From: Flavobacterium sp.
GTDB taxonomy: Bacteria; Bacteroidota; Bacteroidia; Flavobacteriales; Flavobacteriaceae
Reading direction: 5' to 3'
Assembly (NCBI GenBank): GCA_020403245.1
Contig: JADBYA010000002.1
Coordinates: forward strand, 62,001 to 126,000
Length of the DNA stretch: 64,000 bases
Below the pieces are notes generated by a model. That model searched no databases and was not told the DNA's origin. It saw nothing but the letters and a program-made list of their open reading frames with translations. A program made the position numbers and the translations under genes. Shown in pieces: positions 8,216-17,281 of the stretch; position 1 is the stretch's first letter, and every line of letters starts with the position of its first letter.

Positions 8216-9388
8216 TTAATGATGAGTTTCCTCATGGTGATGTTCTTCAACAGCCGAACCAAAATATAATGCAGCTAACATCGTGAAAATATAGGCTTGT
8301 AACAAGGCAACTAAAACTTCAAGCAACGACAATACAAAAGCTAATAAAAACGATAACGGACTTCCAATTGGGCTATTAAAAGTATACATCAAAGCTATTA
8401 AACTCATTAATACAATATGTCCAGCTAACATATTTGCGTACAAACGTATCATCAATGAAAATGGTTTGATTATCGTTCCCAATAATTCTATTGGAGCTAA
8501 AATAAATTTCATTGGAACTGGAACGCCAGGCATCCAGAAAATGTGTCCCCAATAATCTTTCTTTGCTGTAAAAGTTGTAATCAAATAGGTAATGATTGCT
8601 AATGAAGCTGTAAACGCAATATTACCTGTAATGTTAACGCCAAGTGGTGTTAATCCAAACATATTTAAGAACCAAATAAAGAAAAAGGTGGTCAATAAAA
8701 AGCTCATGTATTTTTTATAATGCTTCTCGCCAATATTTGGAATAGCAATATCATCTCTAATGTATAAAATAATTGGTTCGAAGAATCTACCAGCACCTTT
8801 AGCAATAGAACCGTTTTTCTTATATGATTTTCCTAAACCTGCAAATAAGGAAAACATGATTAAACCAACTAAAAGAATCATCAATACGTTTTTAGTAATA
8901 GAAAAATCTATTGGTTTGGCATTGGTTACATGTCCTTTTTCATCTTCTGTAAATGTTCCTTCTGAATCCGTTTTGTATACTTTTCCGTCGTGATGATTTA
9001 TTTTATAAAAGTTTCCGTTTGATTCGGCTACTGATTCTCCGTGTTCAAATTTTGAAGAAGAAAAGAAATGAATTCCGTTATCCCATAAAATTACTGGTAA
9101 TGAAAAACCAAAATGTTTCTCGCCATTTTTGCCATATGAAAAAAGATTAAAATCATGCGAATCTAATAAGTGGTGTTTCACATAATTTTTACGTTCTAAA
9201 TCCGCCTTTTGATCTTCTGTTAAATTCTCTGGAATCCCATGTGCTTCATTTGATTTTTCTTGAATTTTGTGTGATGTTTCAGTAGTTACTTTTTTCGTAT
9301 CTACATTCGGATTAGCAAAACAAAATAAAGGAAAACATGCAACTAATGTTGCTATAATAAAGTGGAGTGGTTTTTTTGAAATCACCAT
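8216..9388 (-). CDS. atpB: F1F0 ATP synthase subunit a
   Basis: 390 aa from the ATG giving MVISKKP. A TTG three codons upstream keeps the frame but the ATG is preferred. It is the F0 stator channel that passes protons to the c ring. The C-terminal half has the usual five or six membrane helices, with the essential arginine helix PFSLMIRLYANMLAGHIVLM at about 315-335. As in other Bacteroidetes it has a long N-terminal extension: a signal-peptide-like helix and about 100 polar residues, then a His/Glu-rich tail at the C-terminus. Confidence 0.97.
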   Translation of the reverse strand: MVISKKPLHFIIATLVACFPLFCFANPNVDTKKVTTETSHKIQEKSNEAHGIPENLTEDQKADLERKNYVKHHLLDSHDFNLFSYGKNGEKHFGFSLPVILWDNGIHFFSSSKFEHGESVAESNGNFYKINHHDGKVYKTDSEGTFTEDEKGHVTNAKPIDFSITKNVLMILLVGLIMFSLFAGLGKSYKKNGSIAKGAGRFFEPIILYIRDDIAIPNIGEKHYKKYMSFLLTTFFFIWFLNMFGLTPLGVNITGNIAFTASLAIITYLITTFTAKKDYWGHIFWMPGVPVPMKFILAPIELLGTIIKPFSLMIRLYANMLAGHIVLMSLIALMYTFNSPIGSPLSFLLAFVLSLLEVLVALLQAYIFTMLAALYFGSAVEEHHHEETHH

Positions 9389-9505
9389 ATCTGACAATTA
9401 ACTTAAAATAACTTTTTTCAAATTTGGTGCAAAAGTACACTAATAATTTATATTAAAAAGTATAACTTTTATTTTTTTTGATAGAATTGTCAAATTAAGA
9501 GCAAA

Positions 9506-9904
9506 TTATTGCTTATTGTTTAAAATTCTGATGGTTACAAGTGTTTCTATTACCAAAAAGTATACAAATATAATAAAAAAACTCATTTTTTCTATTGGTG
9601 TTTTTGGTAGGTTTAAAGTTAAAATTGGTTTTAAAAACATATATGCTACAACCATCTTTAATGTAGTGAGAAATAAAAAAGTAAACCCTACAGAATTAAT
9701 GTTATTCTGTTTGACTTTATCTAAAATTAAAATAAGAAATGCAGAAAAGAAAAAGAAAAAGAAGTACAACAACGAGATTGGGTAAACGAAATCTGTTTCG
9801 TAATTTTTAGGCACAAAAAAATAAAACAACAATTTATGGATTATAAAACCTATTAGGCCTAAAAATATTAATGTGAAAATGGATTTGAATTTTTCTAAAT
9901 TCAT
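9506..9904 (-). CDS. Small membrane protein upstream of atpB
   Basis: 132 aa, with four predicted membrane helices (about 10-30, 42-62, 72-95 and 105-125). It lies between the AtpZ-like gene and atpB, the position where many bacteria encode an AtpI/UncI assembly factor. The topology fits AtpI, but no diagnostic motif is visible. A long poly-lysine/phenylalanine codon run gives a homopurine tract near 9740-9765. It probably helps c-ring or a-subunit assembly; this rests on context only. Confidence 0.7.
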   Translation of the reverse strand: MNLEKFKSIFTLIFLGLIGFIIHKLLFYFFVPKNYETDFVYPISLLYFFFFFFSAFLILILDKVKQNNINSVGFTFLFLTTLKMVVAYMFLKPILTLNLPKTPIEKMSFFIIFVYFLVIETLVTIRILNNKQ

Positions 9905-9905
9905 A

Positions 9906-10139
9906 CTATTCGTTATCTGATTTGTTAATTTCCTTCAACTGTCGATTGATGTTGTAGAACGCTATAGCTACACCAAGCATGGTTAAAATCTTTACATATA
10001 AACTATGCGGATTTGTATATTTTTCATCAAGCCAACGGCCTAGGAATGAGAATAGAAAAACAATAATTCCCATTTGTAGAGGAATATTTATAAGCGTCAA
10101 CCATTTGTTACGCTGTTTTTTCTTCTGTTGATTGCCCAT
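9906..10139 (-). CDS. AtpZ/AtpI family protein
   Basis: 77 aa with a basic N-terminus (GNQQKKKQRNKWLT), two membrane helices and the family feature FLGRWLDEKY between them. AtpZ/AtpI proteins lie at the head of F-type ATP synthase operons and are linked to F0 assembly or ion supply. Its start overlaps the end of the bactofilin gene by 32 bp, and its stop is 1 bp from the next start, so it is translationally coupled to both. Confidence 0.88.
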   Translation of the reverse strand: MGNQQKKKQRNKWLTLINIPLQMGIIVFLFSFLGRWLDEKYTNPHSLYVKILTMLGVAIAFYNINRQLKEINKSDNE

Positions 10140-10512
10140 TGTTGACCATGGTTTTTACATGTGGTTTCATAACGCAAGAGGCACTGAATTCAGCTCCCGG
10201 TTCAACTGAAAGTTTGTTGCACAAAACATCCCCTTTTATCTTAGCTTGTGCTTTTATGCTTAGCAAATCTTGAACTTGTATCTTCCCTTCAAAATGACCT
10301 TCAATGTCGGCGTTTTGACAAATAATATCGCCTATAACACTTCCTGCTGGACCAATAACTAATTTCCCTTTTGACTGAAAATTTCCAATTAATTCTCCGT
10401 CCAAACGAAAATCTGCGGGTGAAATAATATCGCCTTTTAAGGATGTCCCTTCTACAATTCTATTTGTTTTACCAAGTAAGTCGGTATATGATTTTGTTGT
10501 TTTTTTAAACAT
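10108..10512 (-). CDS. Bactofilin family cytoskeletal protein
   Basis: 134 aa. The core from about residue 18 to 115 is a right-handed beta-helix repeat with the bactofilin pattern: a small GxIxSxGxLxIGxxGxVxGDI-type repeat, seen as LDGELIGNFQSKGKLVIG and GDIICQNADIEG. Bactofilins polymerise without nucleotide and help organise the envelope or machines at the membrane. It follows sprE by 3 bp, so it is probably coexpressed with the gliding/secretion lipoprotein. Confidence 0.92.
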   Translation of the reverse strand: MFKKTTKSYTDLLGKTNRIVEGTSLKGDIISPADFRLDGELIGNFQSKGKLVIGPAGSVIGDIICQNADIEGHFEGKIQVQDLLSIKAQAKIKGDVLCNKLSVEPGAEFSASCVMKPHVKTMVNNGQSTEEKTA

Positions 10513-10515
10513 GAT

Positions 10516-13341
10516 TTATCCTTTTTTTGGTGGTTGTCCCATTTGAGGTGATGGTGGTAATCCGAATTGATTATCGTTATCTTGGATTCCATTTTGTGGA
10601 TTCTTTGGCTGATTACCATTATGTTTTTTTGAACTCTCCGGATTGGCTTGTTCTTGTCTTTGTGCTGGCTTTTCTTGTTGAGCAACGGGTGCTTTTTCAA
10701 TAGTGCCATCCCAATTTGGTGGAGGTGGATTGTCTGCTAAATTACCGGCTAAGTATTCGTCTATGTTCTTTTTGATTTGAACAATTGCATAATTTTCTGC
10801 CGAAATAATTATGGCTTTTTCTTGAACTTTATAATCCTTATAATCTTTTAAAATGGAAACAATTCCTTTGGCCAAATCTTCTGAACTCATTCCATGAATT
10901 ACAACAAAATTATCAGTCATGGTATAAATATCTGAAGAAATAGAAAGTTTATTCAACCCTCTGTCGGTTATGAATTTTTTAATTTTTGCTTGGAGAATTT
11001 TGGTGTTTTTATCTTCAAAATCTTTTGTGCTGTAAAGGATTTTCCAGTTTTTTGAGTCGTTTTTTGATAATTGTAAAGCTTGTAGCTTTGGTATATCTAC
11101 ATTCAACATCGTCTCAGATCTTTTGCCTTCTTCGCTGTTTGGATAATTGAGCGCTACAAAATTTAATGCTTTCTCATATTCGTCAAGTCCACTTAATTTC
11201 CCGATGATATTGGCTTTAAGCAATTCCATTTTTGGCACAATTTCATCACCAGCAAATCTCTCAATAGCTTGGGCTGTCTCTGCTACTACTTGCTTGTATT
11301 CTCCGCTTTGGTATTTCTTATAGATGTTTTCATAAACTACTTTTGGGGAGTCGCTTGAGTCTGCAATTTCATTTTCTGGATTTTTCAAAAGCTGAGCATA
11401 TCTCGAATTTGGATATTCTGAAATAATTCTCGATTTCATTTCCTCGGCTTTGCCTTTATCAATAATTTCATAAATCTTAAACAAATTATACATTGAGGGC
11501 AAAACCAACCTTTCTTCGGGGTTGTAACTTAATAATTTTTCTAATTTATTTGCCGCTAGTTGGTATTCTTTGAACTTCTCTTTGTAAATAACCCCCAATT
11601 GAAAATACGCAAAATTTCTTTCTTTGCTCAAACTATCTATTTCGGTCTGTGACGTTGGTATTTGACTAATATAAAAATCAGGTGAAAACCTATCGTCAAC
11701 AACTACTGAATCCTTTTCTGTTTTATCTCCTTTTTTATCTTCTTGTTCGAAAACTATATCTTCATTTTTTTTACTAGTCATTGACGATAACCGCCAATTA
11801 TCTTGTAGTGTTCGTTTACCCCATTTTTTAATGAATTCTTTTTTTCCATAGGCAACAGTAGTTGGATTGTAAAAATAAAAATCTCCTTCACTTCCTGATG
11901 AAGGTTTACTTACTGGCGGTAAAGTTGGCTGGGGTTTGTTTTTGCTTGGGTTGTTATTAGAGTCTATTTGACCATCTGTTTTTTCTTTATTCTCTTTTAT
12001 AATAGCTTCTTTTTCAGCTATTTTTTGAAGTTTTTCTTCTTGCTTTTTTAAATCTAATATATAGTTTTCAAAATAGCTTTTTTTGGCACTATCCGACATG
12101 CTAAATAAAGAAATAATACTATCATTTTTCTTTGCAATTCCTTCGTATTTGATTACATCTTCCAGATTCTCTCTTTTCTTTTTTATTAAATTAAATTCAC
12201 GAGTTCTGGGTTTTAATTGTACCAAAGTGCTATCGTAATATTTTCCAGCTGTAACATATTTTGCCGAGTTAAAATATATGTCGGCTAGGTTTCGATAATT
12301 AGACGCTACGAGATAAGTATCTCTTGATTTATCTTTTAAGGAATAATTATAATACAACTTGGCTTGTTTGTAATTTTTCTTTCTGTCATAAAATAATGCC
12401 ATCTGATGGTCTAATACATCAAGGAAAGGTCTGTTCTCTCTATCTTTTAAAAGTTCTTTGTATTTAGTAATAAAAGCTAAAGTATCGCCATGCTCATAAT
12501 CAAAATATTCTGCACAACGCATATGGGAATGAATTACATATTCTCTTCCTGCTTTGCGTTTCATGTCAATTATTGAGCGGTACATTGCCAAAGCACTATC
12601 TTTTTGTTTTAAGTCTTCAAAAAGTTGTCCCAGAATAAATTTATATCTCGATTTTTCTTCGTTTGATTTAGTATATTCAACAGCAATTTTTAGTTTGGCA
12701 ACAGCACTGTCTTTTACTTCAAGATTTAAAAAAGCTTGTGCTAAAGTAGCATTGGCATCCGCAAAAATTTGATCCTTGAATTTTATTTCTTTCAATAATT
12801 TCCGAAGATTATTGACTGCCAATTGGTCGTTTTCCAAACGCATATTCGTTTTTTCTCTCCAAATTTTTACCTCATATATTTTATCACTTTTTGGAGATTT
12901 ATTCAACACATAATTAAAAGCATCAAGTGCTGGCACAAATCGTTGGTCATAATACCTTGCTTTGCCAAGCATTAAATATGCTTCATCCATTTGTGGGTTT
13001 TTTTCAGAACCCTGAATATACATGGAATGTTTTTGGATCGCTTTGGTAGCTTTGGTTTCGGCTCTTTCAAAATTAGCGTTTTTAGTTTCGCTAGGCGACA
13101 TTACGTCTTCTTTTATTTGCATTCTTTCTACAGGTAGCCGTTCCCAAAAATTATCAATATTTCCAAGTTTTACTTCTTCAATCCCTTTATCTAGAGCTAT
13201 CCCTCCATTATACAAAATATTGTCCTTTGTACTTAATGCATGAGAATTTCTAGACAAAAATGTGTTTTTTTTGGTAGAACAAGCTATCAAAAAAACAAGT
13301 AATCCAGTAAAAATTAAATATTTAATAGTATTGGTTTTCAA
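10516..13341 (-). CDS. sprE: Gliding motility / type IX secretion TPR lipoprotein SprE (PorW)
   Basis: 941 aa. A lipoprotein signal peptide ends at Cys21 (LLVFLIACS). The rest is rich in tetratricopeptide-type helical repeats (for example DEAYLMLGKARYYDQRFVPA and FAYFQLGVIYKEKFKEYQLA), with a proline/glutamine-rich C-terminal tail. SprE of Flavobacterium johnsoniae and PorW of Porphyromonas gingivalis are outer-envelope TPR lipoproteins needed for the type IX secretion system and gliding. Length, signal, repeats and the position beside bactofilin and atp genes all agree. The start codon is TTG; an in-frame stop lies just upstream and no ATG is available. I recognise it with good but not absolute certainty. 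Confidence 0.87.
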   Translation of the reverse strand: MKTNTIKYLIFTGLLVFLIACSTKKNTFLSRNSHALSTKDNILYNGGIALDKGIEEVKLGNIDNFWERLPVERMQIKEDVMSPSETKNANFERAETKATKAIQKHSMYIQGSEKNPQMDEAYLMLGKARYYDQRFVPALDAFNYVLNKSPKSDKIYEVKIWREKTNMRLENDQLAVNNLRKLLKEIKFKDQIFADANATLAQAFLNLEVKDSAVAKLKIAVEYTKSNEEKSRYKFILGQLFEDLKQKDSALAMYRSIIDMKRKAGREYVIHSHMRCAEYFDYEHGDTLAFITKYKELLKDRENRPFLDVLDHQMALFYDRKKNYKQAKLYYNYSLKDKSRDTYLVASNYRNLADIYFNSAKYVTAGKYYDSTLVQLKPRTREFNLIKKKRENLEDVIKYEGIAKKNDSIISLFSMSDSAKKSYFENYILDLKKQEEKLQKIAEKEAIIKENKEKTDGQIDSNNNPSKNKPQPTLPPVSKPSSGSEGDFYFYNPTTVAYGKKEFIKKWGKRTLQDNWRLSSMTSKKNEDIVFEQEDKKGDKTEKDSVVVDDRFSPDFYISQIPTSQTEIDSLSKERNFAYFQLGVIYKEKFKEYQLAANKLEKLLSYNPEERLVLPSMYNLFKIYEIIDKGKAEEMKSRIISEYPNSRYAQLLKNPENEIADSSDSPKVVYENIYKKYQSGEYKQVVAETAQAIERFAGDEIVPKMELLKANIIGKLSGLDEYEKALNFVALNYPNSEEGKRSETMLNVDIPKLQALQLSKNDSKNWKILYSTKDFEDKNTKILQAKIKKFITDRGLNKLSISSDIYTMTDNFVVIHGMSSEDLAKGIVSILKDYKDYKVQEKAIIISAENYAIVQIKKNIDEYLAGNLADNPPPPNWDGTIEKAPVAQQEKPAQRQEQANPESSKKHNGNQPKNPQNGIQDNDNQFGLPPSPQMGQPPKKG

Positions 13342-13428
13342 AGCAGAACGTTTTTATTATAACGTGAAAAAGTTATAAATAGTATAACTAACGGGTAAAA
13401 ATACGTTTCTTTTTGATATGTTAAAAAA

Positions 13429-14127
13429 TTACACCGCAAAAAATGTCTCTAGCTCTTTTAATGTTTCTGGAGATGTCTGAATGTCTTTTACTATTTCTCC
13501 TTTGTTTAAAGCAACTATTCGGTTGCAAACCTCAACGGTATGTACTAAATCGTGGCTAGAAACCAAGATGGTAACGTTGGGATTATCGGCTAACTGTTTG
13601 ATTATTTTTTTCAATCTATTTACAGTAGTTGGATCTAAATTAGCAAATGGTTCATCAAGAATTACCACTTCTGGATTTCCAATTAAAGTAGCAATAATAC
13701 CTACTTTTTTCATATTTCCTTTGGATAAATCTCGAAGGTATTTTTTGCTTTTCAAGATTTCTCCGTTAAAGAATTCTTCGTGTTTGGCTAATAAAGCATC
13801 AACATCGGCTTTATTTTGTCCTCTTAAATCACCTATGAAATAGAAGTATTCTTCGGCTGTTAAATAGCCAATTAAAAAACTCTCGTCGATGAAAGCTGCT
13901 GTAAAGGGTTTCCATGCTTCGCTGGTGTTTACTTGAATTCCATTGTTAATTATATATCCTGAACTTGGCTGGATTAAATCCAATAACAAACTAAAAAAGG
14001 TGGTTTTTCCAGCACCATTATTTCCAACTAGTCCAAAACTTTGTCCTTTTGGAATTTCCAAGTTTGAAATGTTTAAAACGTTTACTCCTGCGGTATATTT
14101 TTTGGTTAAATTTGTTACTTGTATCAT
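13429..14127 (-). CDS. ABC transporter ATP-binding protein
   Basis: 232 aa. The motifs are all present: Walker A GNNGAGKTT (35-43), signature LSKGNMKK (about 133-140), Walker B VVILDEP (about 154-160) and switch histidine in SSHD (about 190). The downstream fold is a single nucleotide-binding domain. Its gene lies 53 bp after the DUF5687 membrane protein gene on the same strand. The pair should form an ABC exporter or membrane-remodelling complex; the substrate is unknown. Confidence 0.93.
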   Translation of the reverse strand: MIQVTNLTKKYTAGVNVLNISNLEIPKGQSFGLVGNNGAGKTTFFSLLLDLIQPSSGYIINNGIQVNTSEAWKPFTAAFIDESFLIGYLTAEEYFYFIGDLRGQNKADVDALLAKHEEFFNGEILKSKKYLRDLSKGNMKKVGIIATLIGNPEVVILDEPFANLDPTTVNRLKKIIKQLADNPNVTILVSSHDLVHTVEVCNRIVALNKGEIVKDIQTSPETLKELETFFAV

Positions 14128-14180
14128 TTTTTTACGTTTATAAGGTTTTGAGGTTTATTTTTGAAAATTGCAACTGAAAA

Positions 14181-15647
14181 CTAATTTTTTTGCTTATAAG
14201 CAGCAATGGTCGCGTATTTTTCTGTTTTATAGATTTTTTCGATTTTGGAAAACACATAATCTCTAAATAAAAATCCTATTATTCCTGCTAATGCCACAAA
14301 AAGTAATCCAATATTTGGTGAAAAAAGAAAATATCCTACTGCATATAAAAGCATTGGCAAAACCATTTTCGGAATGGCAATGAGCATTGTTTTTACGTTA
14401 AAGGCTTGTTTATCTCCGAAGGCTTGTTTGCTAGAAGTTAAATCGATTGGCGTTTTAACAAAAGCACCGCCTAGCATAACCAAATGAGAGTTTACTCCGA
14501 TGTTGAAAATAGCTGCAACGACAACAATTAAAAACGTATGAATTCCAAAATAAAGGTAAAATGAAGCTAAAATGGTAGAAACTACTGTCCCGATAACCAT
14601 TAACCACCATTTTGATTTGATGTATTCTTTGTAAGGAATGTTTTGGCTCATTAATAATTGATAATAAGCACTATCCCAACTTGGGATAAACTGCCCAAAA
14701 GTGAAAAGAAATCCTCCCGAAACAAATATGGCTGCAAATACTTTTATTGCCGGATTATCATAAGCTTCAATTGAGCCAGTGAAAAAAAACAATCCATAAA
14801 AAATAAACATTACGCTCAATATCAATGTGGTTTTTGACCGTTTGTTTCGTCTCAATAATCGAATGTCATTTTTTAGAAATGTTCCTAAAGTACCAAATCG
14901 TTCTAACCAAGTATAATTCTCTGTTTTAGCTATTTTGCTTTTATTGGCCAATCCTTCATCAATATTTAAATTATTTTTAAAAAATTGAAACGAAAAATAA
15001 TATGTGCCAATTAATGCTATTACAGGAAGAAGAAACAAATAAACGGTTTTATATATACCTTGAAAAAAAGGTAATGTATAGATTGTAATATCGAAAAGAT
15101 TATAATATTGAGTTAATCCTAAACCAACTAAAACAGCCAAAACAGTATAAAAAATGGCATCTTTGTTATTAATAAGTATATTGATAAAGTTGTTCAAATA
15201 AATCAACGAAAACATGGCTATATGCCATAGAATAGCTTGATAACCATATCCTTTGATCAATAAAACAATAGTAAACGGAAGAAAGAAAAAAGCATGTGTC
15301 CAATTGAAAAAAGATAATGCCGTTTTGAATAATGAAAAATGGACAATGGTTCCTTTTTTAATATTCAATGTTAGCAACGGTCTGATGTTCATTACTGGCA
15401 TTTTTTGTAAAAAATATCGAAAGAGTAAATCTACCGCTAGATAATAAATCATATACTTATTGATTGTTTCTAATGGTTCGTATCCTTCGTCTTTTAAAAC
15501 AAAGAAAACTGCTGTCCCTAATATTGCAAAACAAGCTGTTAAATATAATGCGCCTAAACCCATGACGATTTTGAGAGCAAGATTTGACCCAAAAGAAGCT
15601 GAGCGAATAAATGATTTCCACTCTAGCATGATAAAATGTTTGAACAT
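14181..15647 (-). CDS. DUF5687 family membrane protein (ABC permease-like)
   Basis: 488 aa from the ATG giving MFKHFIMLEWKSF. The frame is open 20 codons further upstream, but that stretch is in the divergent promoter region. It has about ten to twelve membrane helices with a cytoplasmic stretch around residues 235-270 (LERFGTLGTFLKNDIRLLRR), where it would contact the ATPase. DUF5687 proteins are Bacteroidetes-specific and regularly adjoin an ABC ATPase, as here. Substrate unknown. Confidence 0.85.
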   Translation of the reverse strand: MFKHFIMLEWKSFIRSASFGSNLALKIVMGLGALYLTACFAILGTAVFFVLKDEGYEPLETINKYMIYYLAVDLLFRYFLQKMPVMNIRPLLTLNIKKGTIVHFSLFKTALSFFNWTHAFFFLPFTIVLLIKGYGYQAILWHIAMFSLIYLNNFINILINNKDAIFYTVLAVLVGLGLTQYYNLFDITIYTLPFFQGIYKTVYLFLLPVIALIGTYYFSFQFFKNNLNIDEGLANKSKIAKTENYTWLERFGTLGTFLKNDIRLLRRNKRSKTTLILSVMFIFYGLFFFTGSIEAYDNPAIKVFAAIFVSGGFLFTFGQFIPSWDSAYYQLLMSQNIPYKEYIKSKWWLMVIGTVVSTILASFYLYFGIHTFLIVVVAAIFNIGVNSHLVMLGGAFVKTPIDLTSSKQAFGDKQAFNVKTMLIAIPKMVLPMLLYAVGYFLFSPNIGLLFVALAGIIGFLFRDYVFSKIEKIYKTEKYATIAAYKQKN

Positions 15648-15763
15648 AGTATATTTTTTGTTTGATGAATTAGTTTCTAAAAATAGAAAAATGTTACAGA
15701 CTTTCAAAGTTTCTTTCTTTTTCTATTCGTTGCTATTTCTTTACCTTTACAAAAAAATATTTC

Positions 15764-16819
15764 ATGTCATCCTTTTATAAATTACATATTAAAGAAGTAA
15801 AACGCGAAACTCCTAATGCAATTTCTGTGGCTTTTACTGTTCCAAACGAATTACAACCGGTTTACAAATTTGTTGCTGGTCAATACATTACTTTAAAATT
15901 GACACTTGACGGACAAGAAATTCGTCGTGCTTATTCTATTTGCTCCTCTCCCAATAGTGGTGAGTTACGAATTGCTATTAAATCAGTGAAAAATGGTCAT
16001 TTCTCCAAATTTGCCAACGAAAATTTAAAAGTGGGCGACATTATTGAAGTAAGCCAACCCGAAGGTAGGTTTACATTTGAACCCAATAGCGAAAAACAAA
16101 AAAACTATGCTGCTTTTGTTGCTGGTAGCGGAATTACACCTGTTATGTCAATTTTAAAAACGGTTTTAGAAAGTGAGCCAAAAAGTACATTTGTACTGGT
16201 ATATGGAAACAAAACGCCGGAAGAAACGATTTTTCACAACGAATTACACGAATTGCAATTAAAATATACTGGGCGCTTTTTTGTGCATTATGTGTTCAGT
16301 CATGTAAAAATAGGCGATGAAATTTTTGGCAGAATTGATAAGTCGGCGGTTAACTTTGTTTTGAATAACAAACACAAAGAAAAAGAATTTGATACGTTTT
16401 ATTTATGCGGACCGGAAGAAATGATAAATTTGGTTTCCAATGTTTTGAAAGAACATAATGTTGCCGAGAAAAACATCAAATTTGAATTGTTTTCAACTTC
16501 AACTGCTACTGAAAACCCCTCTGCCGAAAGTCATTCAAGTCATACTAAAATCACAGTTTTGGTAGATGATGAGGAAACCACTTTTGAAATGTCGCAAAAA
16601 CAAACAGTGCTCGAAGCGGCATTAAAACAAGGTATTGACGCGCCCTATTCTTGTCAAGGTGGCATTTGCAGTTCTTGTTTAGCTCGAATTACAAACGGAA
16701 CTGCCGAAATGAAAAAGAATTCTATTTTAACCGATGGCGAAATAGCCGAAGGTTTGATTTTAACGTGTCAAGCACATCCAACATCCTCGGAGATTTATGT
16801 TGATTATGATGATGTATAG
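15764..16819 (+). CDS. FAD/NAD(P)-binding oxidoreductase with 2Fe-2S ferredoxin domain (PaaE-like)
   Basis: 351 aa in three domains: an FAD-binding barrel with RRAYSICSSP (54-63), an NAD(P)-binding domain with GSGITPVMSIL (about 121-131) and CGPEEMI, and a C-terminal plant-type 2Fe-2S ferredoxin with the CX4CX2C cluster ligands in YSCQGGICSSCLA plus the fourth cysteine in ILTCQ. This design matches PaaE (phenylacetyl-CoA epoxidase reductase) and Hcr-type reductases. No other paa gene is near, so a general ferredoxin-NADP reductase-type role is more likely. It is divergent from the DUF5687 gene. Confidence 0.9.
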   Translation: MSSFYKLHIKEVKRETPNAISVAFTVPNELQPVYKFVAGQYITLKLTLDGQEIRRAYSICSSPNSGELRIAIKSVKNGHFSKFANENLKVGDIIEVSQPEGRFTFEPNSEKQKNYAAFVAGSGITPVMSILKTVLESEPKSTFVLVYGNKTPEETIFHNELHELQLKYTGRFFVHYVFSHVKIGDEIFGRIDKSAVNFVLNNKHKEKEFDTFYLCGPEEMINLVSNVLKEHNVAEKNIKFELFSTSTATENPSAESHSSHTKITVLVDDEETTFEMSQKQTVLEAALKQGIDAPYSCQGGICSSCLARITNGTAEMKKNSILTDGEIAEGLILTCQAHPTSSEIYVDYDDV

Positions 16820-16902
16820 ATTGAAGATTGTTGATTAACGATTTTTGATTTCAGATTTTAAAATTGATTTTGATTTTTGAAGTTGATTTTTGAAGTTGAA
16901 TT
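16818..16902. repeat. 7-bp periodic GATTNNN repeat
   Basis: The gap after the reductase gene reads AGATTGA, AGATTGT, TGATTAA, CGATTTT, TGATTTC, AGATTTT, then mixed 6/7-bp units including TGATTTTTGAAGT twice in tandem. It runs right up to the ATG of the next gene. It codes for nothing and has no strong hairpin. Confidence 0.75.
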
Positions 16903-17211
16903 ATGAAAAACAAACTAGAAATATTTAAAAAAGCTCCCGATCTTTTGGACGAACCCGAAGTTCAGGAGCTTTTGGACTATTGCGAAAGACTAGAAGATGA
17001 AATTGTTGAGTTCAAATTTGAGAAGAACAAAAACAAAGAATTAATTATGCTCGATATGATTAAGGAAGTTTTAAAAGGTTGCAATGCTATCGAAAAAGAA
17101 CAGTTGGAACACGAACGTTTTGGTTATGAAGCACCCAATTATCAAGCTACAATTTCCAATTTAAAAAGTTATATTTTAGAGATTTGTAGAATAAATAAGA
17201 TTTATTTGTGA
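16903..17211 (+). CDS. Conserved small cytoplasmic protein of unknown function
   Basis: 102 aa, not recognised. The sequence is rich in Glu/Lys/Leu and predicted almost all helical (LLDEPEVQELLDYCERLEDE at about 15-34), with no signal peptide or membrane helix. It ends in a terminator-like hairpin of the AACCATTAAG repeat family. It may be cotranscribed with the upstream reductase, 83 bp away. Confidence 0.7.
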   Translation: MKNKLEIFKKAPDLLDEPEVQELLDYCERLEDEIVEFKFEKNKNKELIMLDMIKEVLKGCNAIEKEQLEHERFGYEAPNYQATISNLKSYILEICRINKIYL

Positions 17212-17219
17212 TTTTTTTA

Positions 17220-17281
17220 AACCATTAAGAAATTAAGAAAAGTTAAGATAAATCTTAATGAAACTTAATTTCTTAATGGTT
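17220..17281. repeat. AACCATTAAG hairpin, copy 1 (left of GT9 gene)
   Basis: AACCATTAAGAAATTAAG (17220-17237) is perfectly inverted at 17264-17281. The right arm covers the last codons and stop of the convergent GT9 gene. It could serve as a bidirectional terminator between two convergent genes. A relative lies at 18351-18406, on the other side of the GT9 gene. Confidence 0.85.

Noticed and set aside
10452..10709. An 85-codon frame spanning the sprE/bactofilin junction
   Set aside because: It overlaps the ends of two well-supported genes in another frame and has low-complexity Lys/Gln/His composition.
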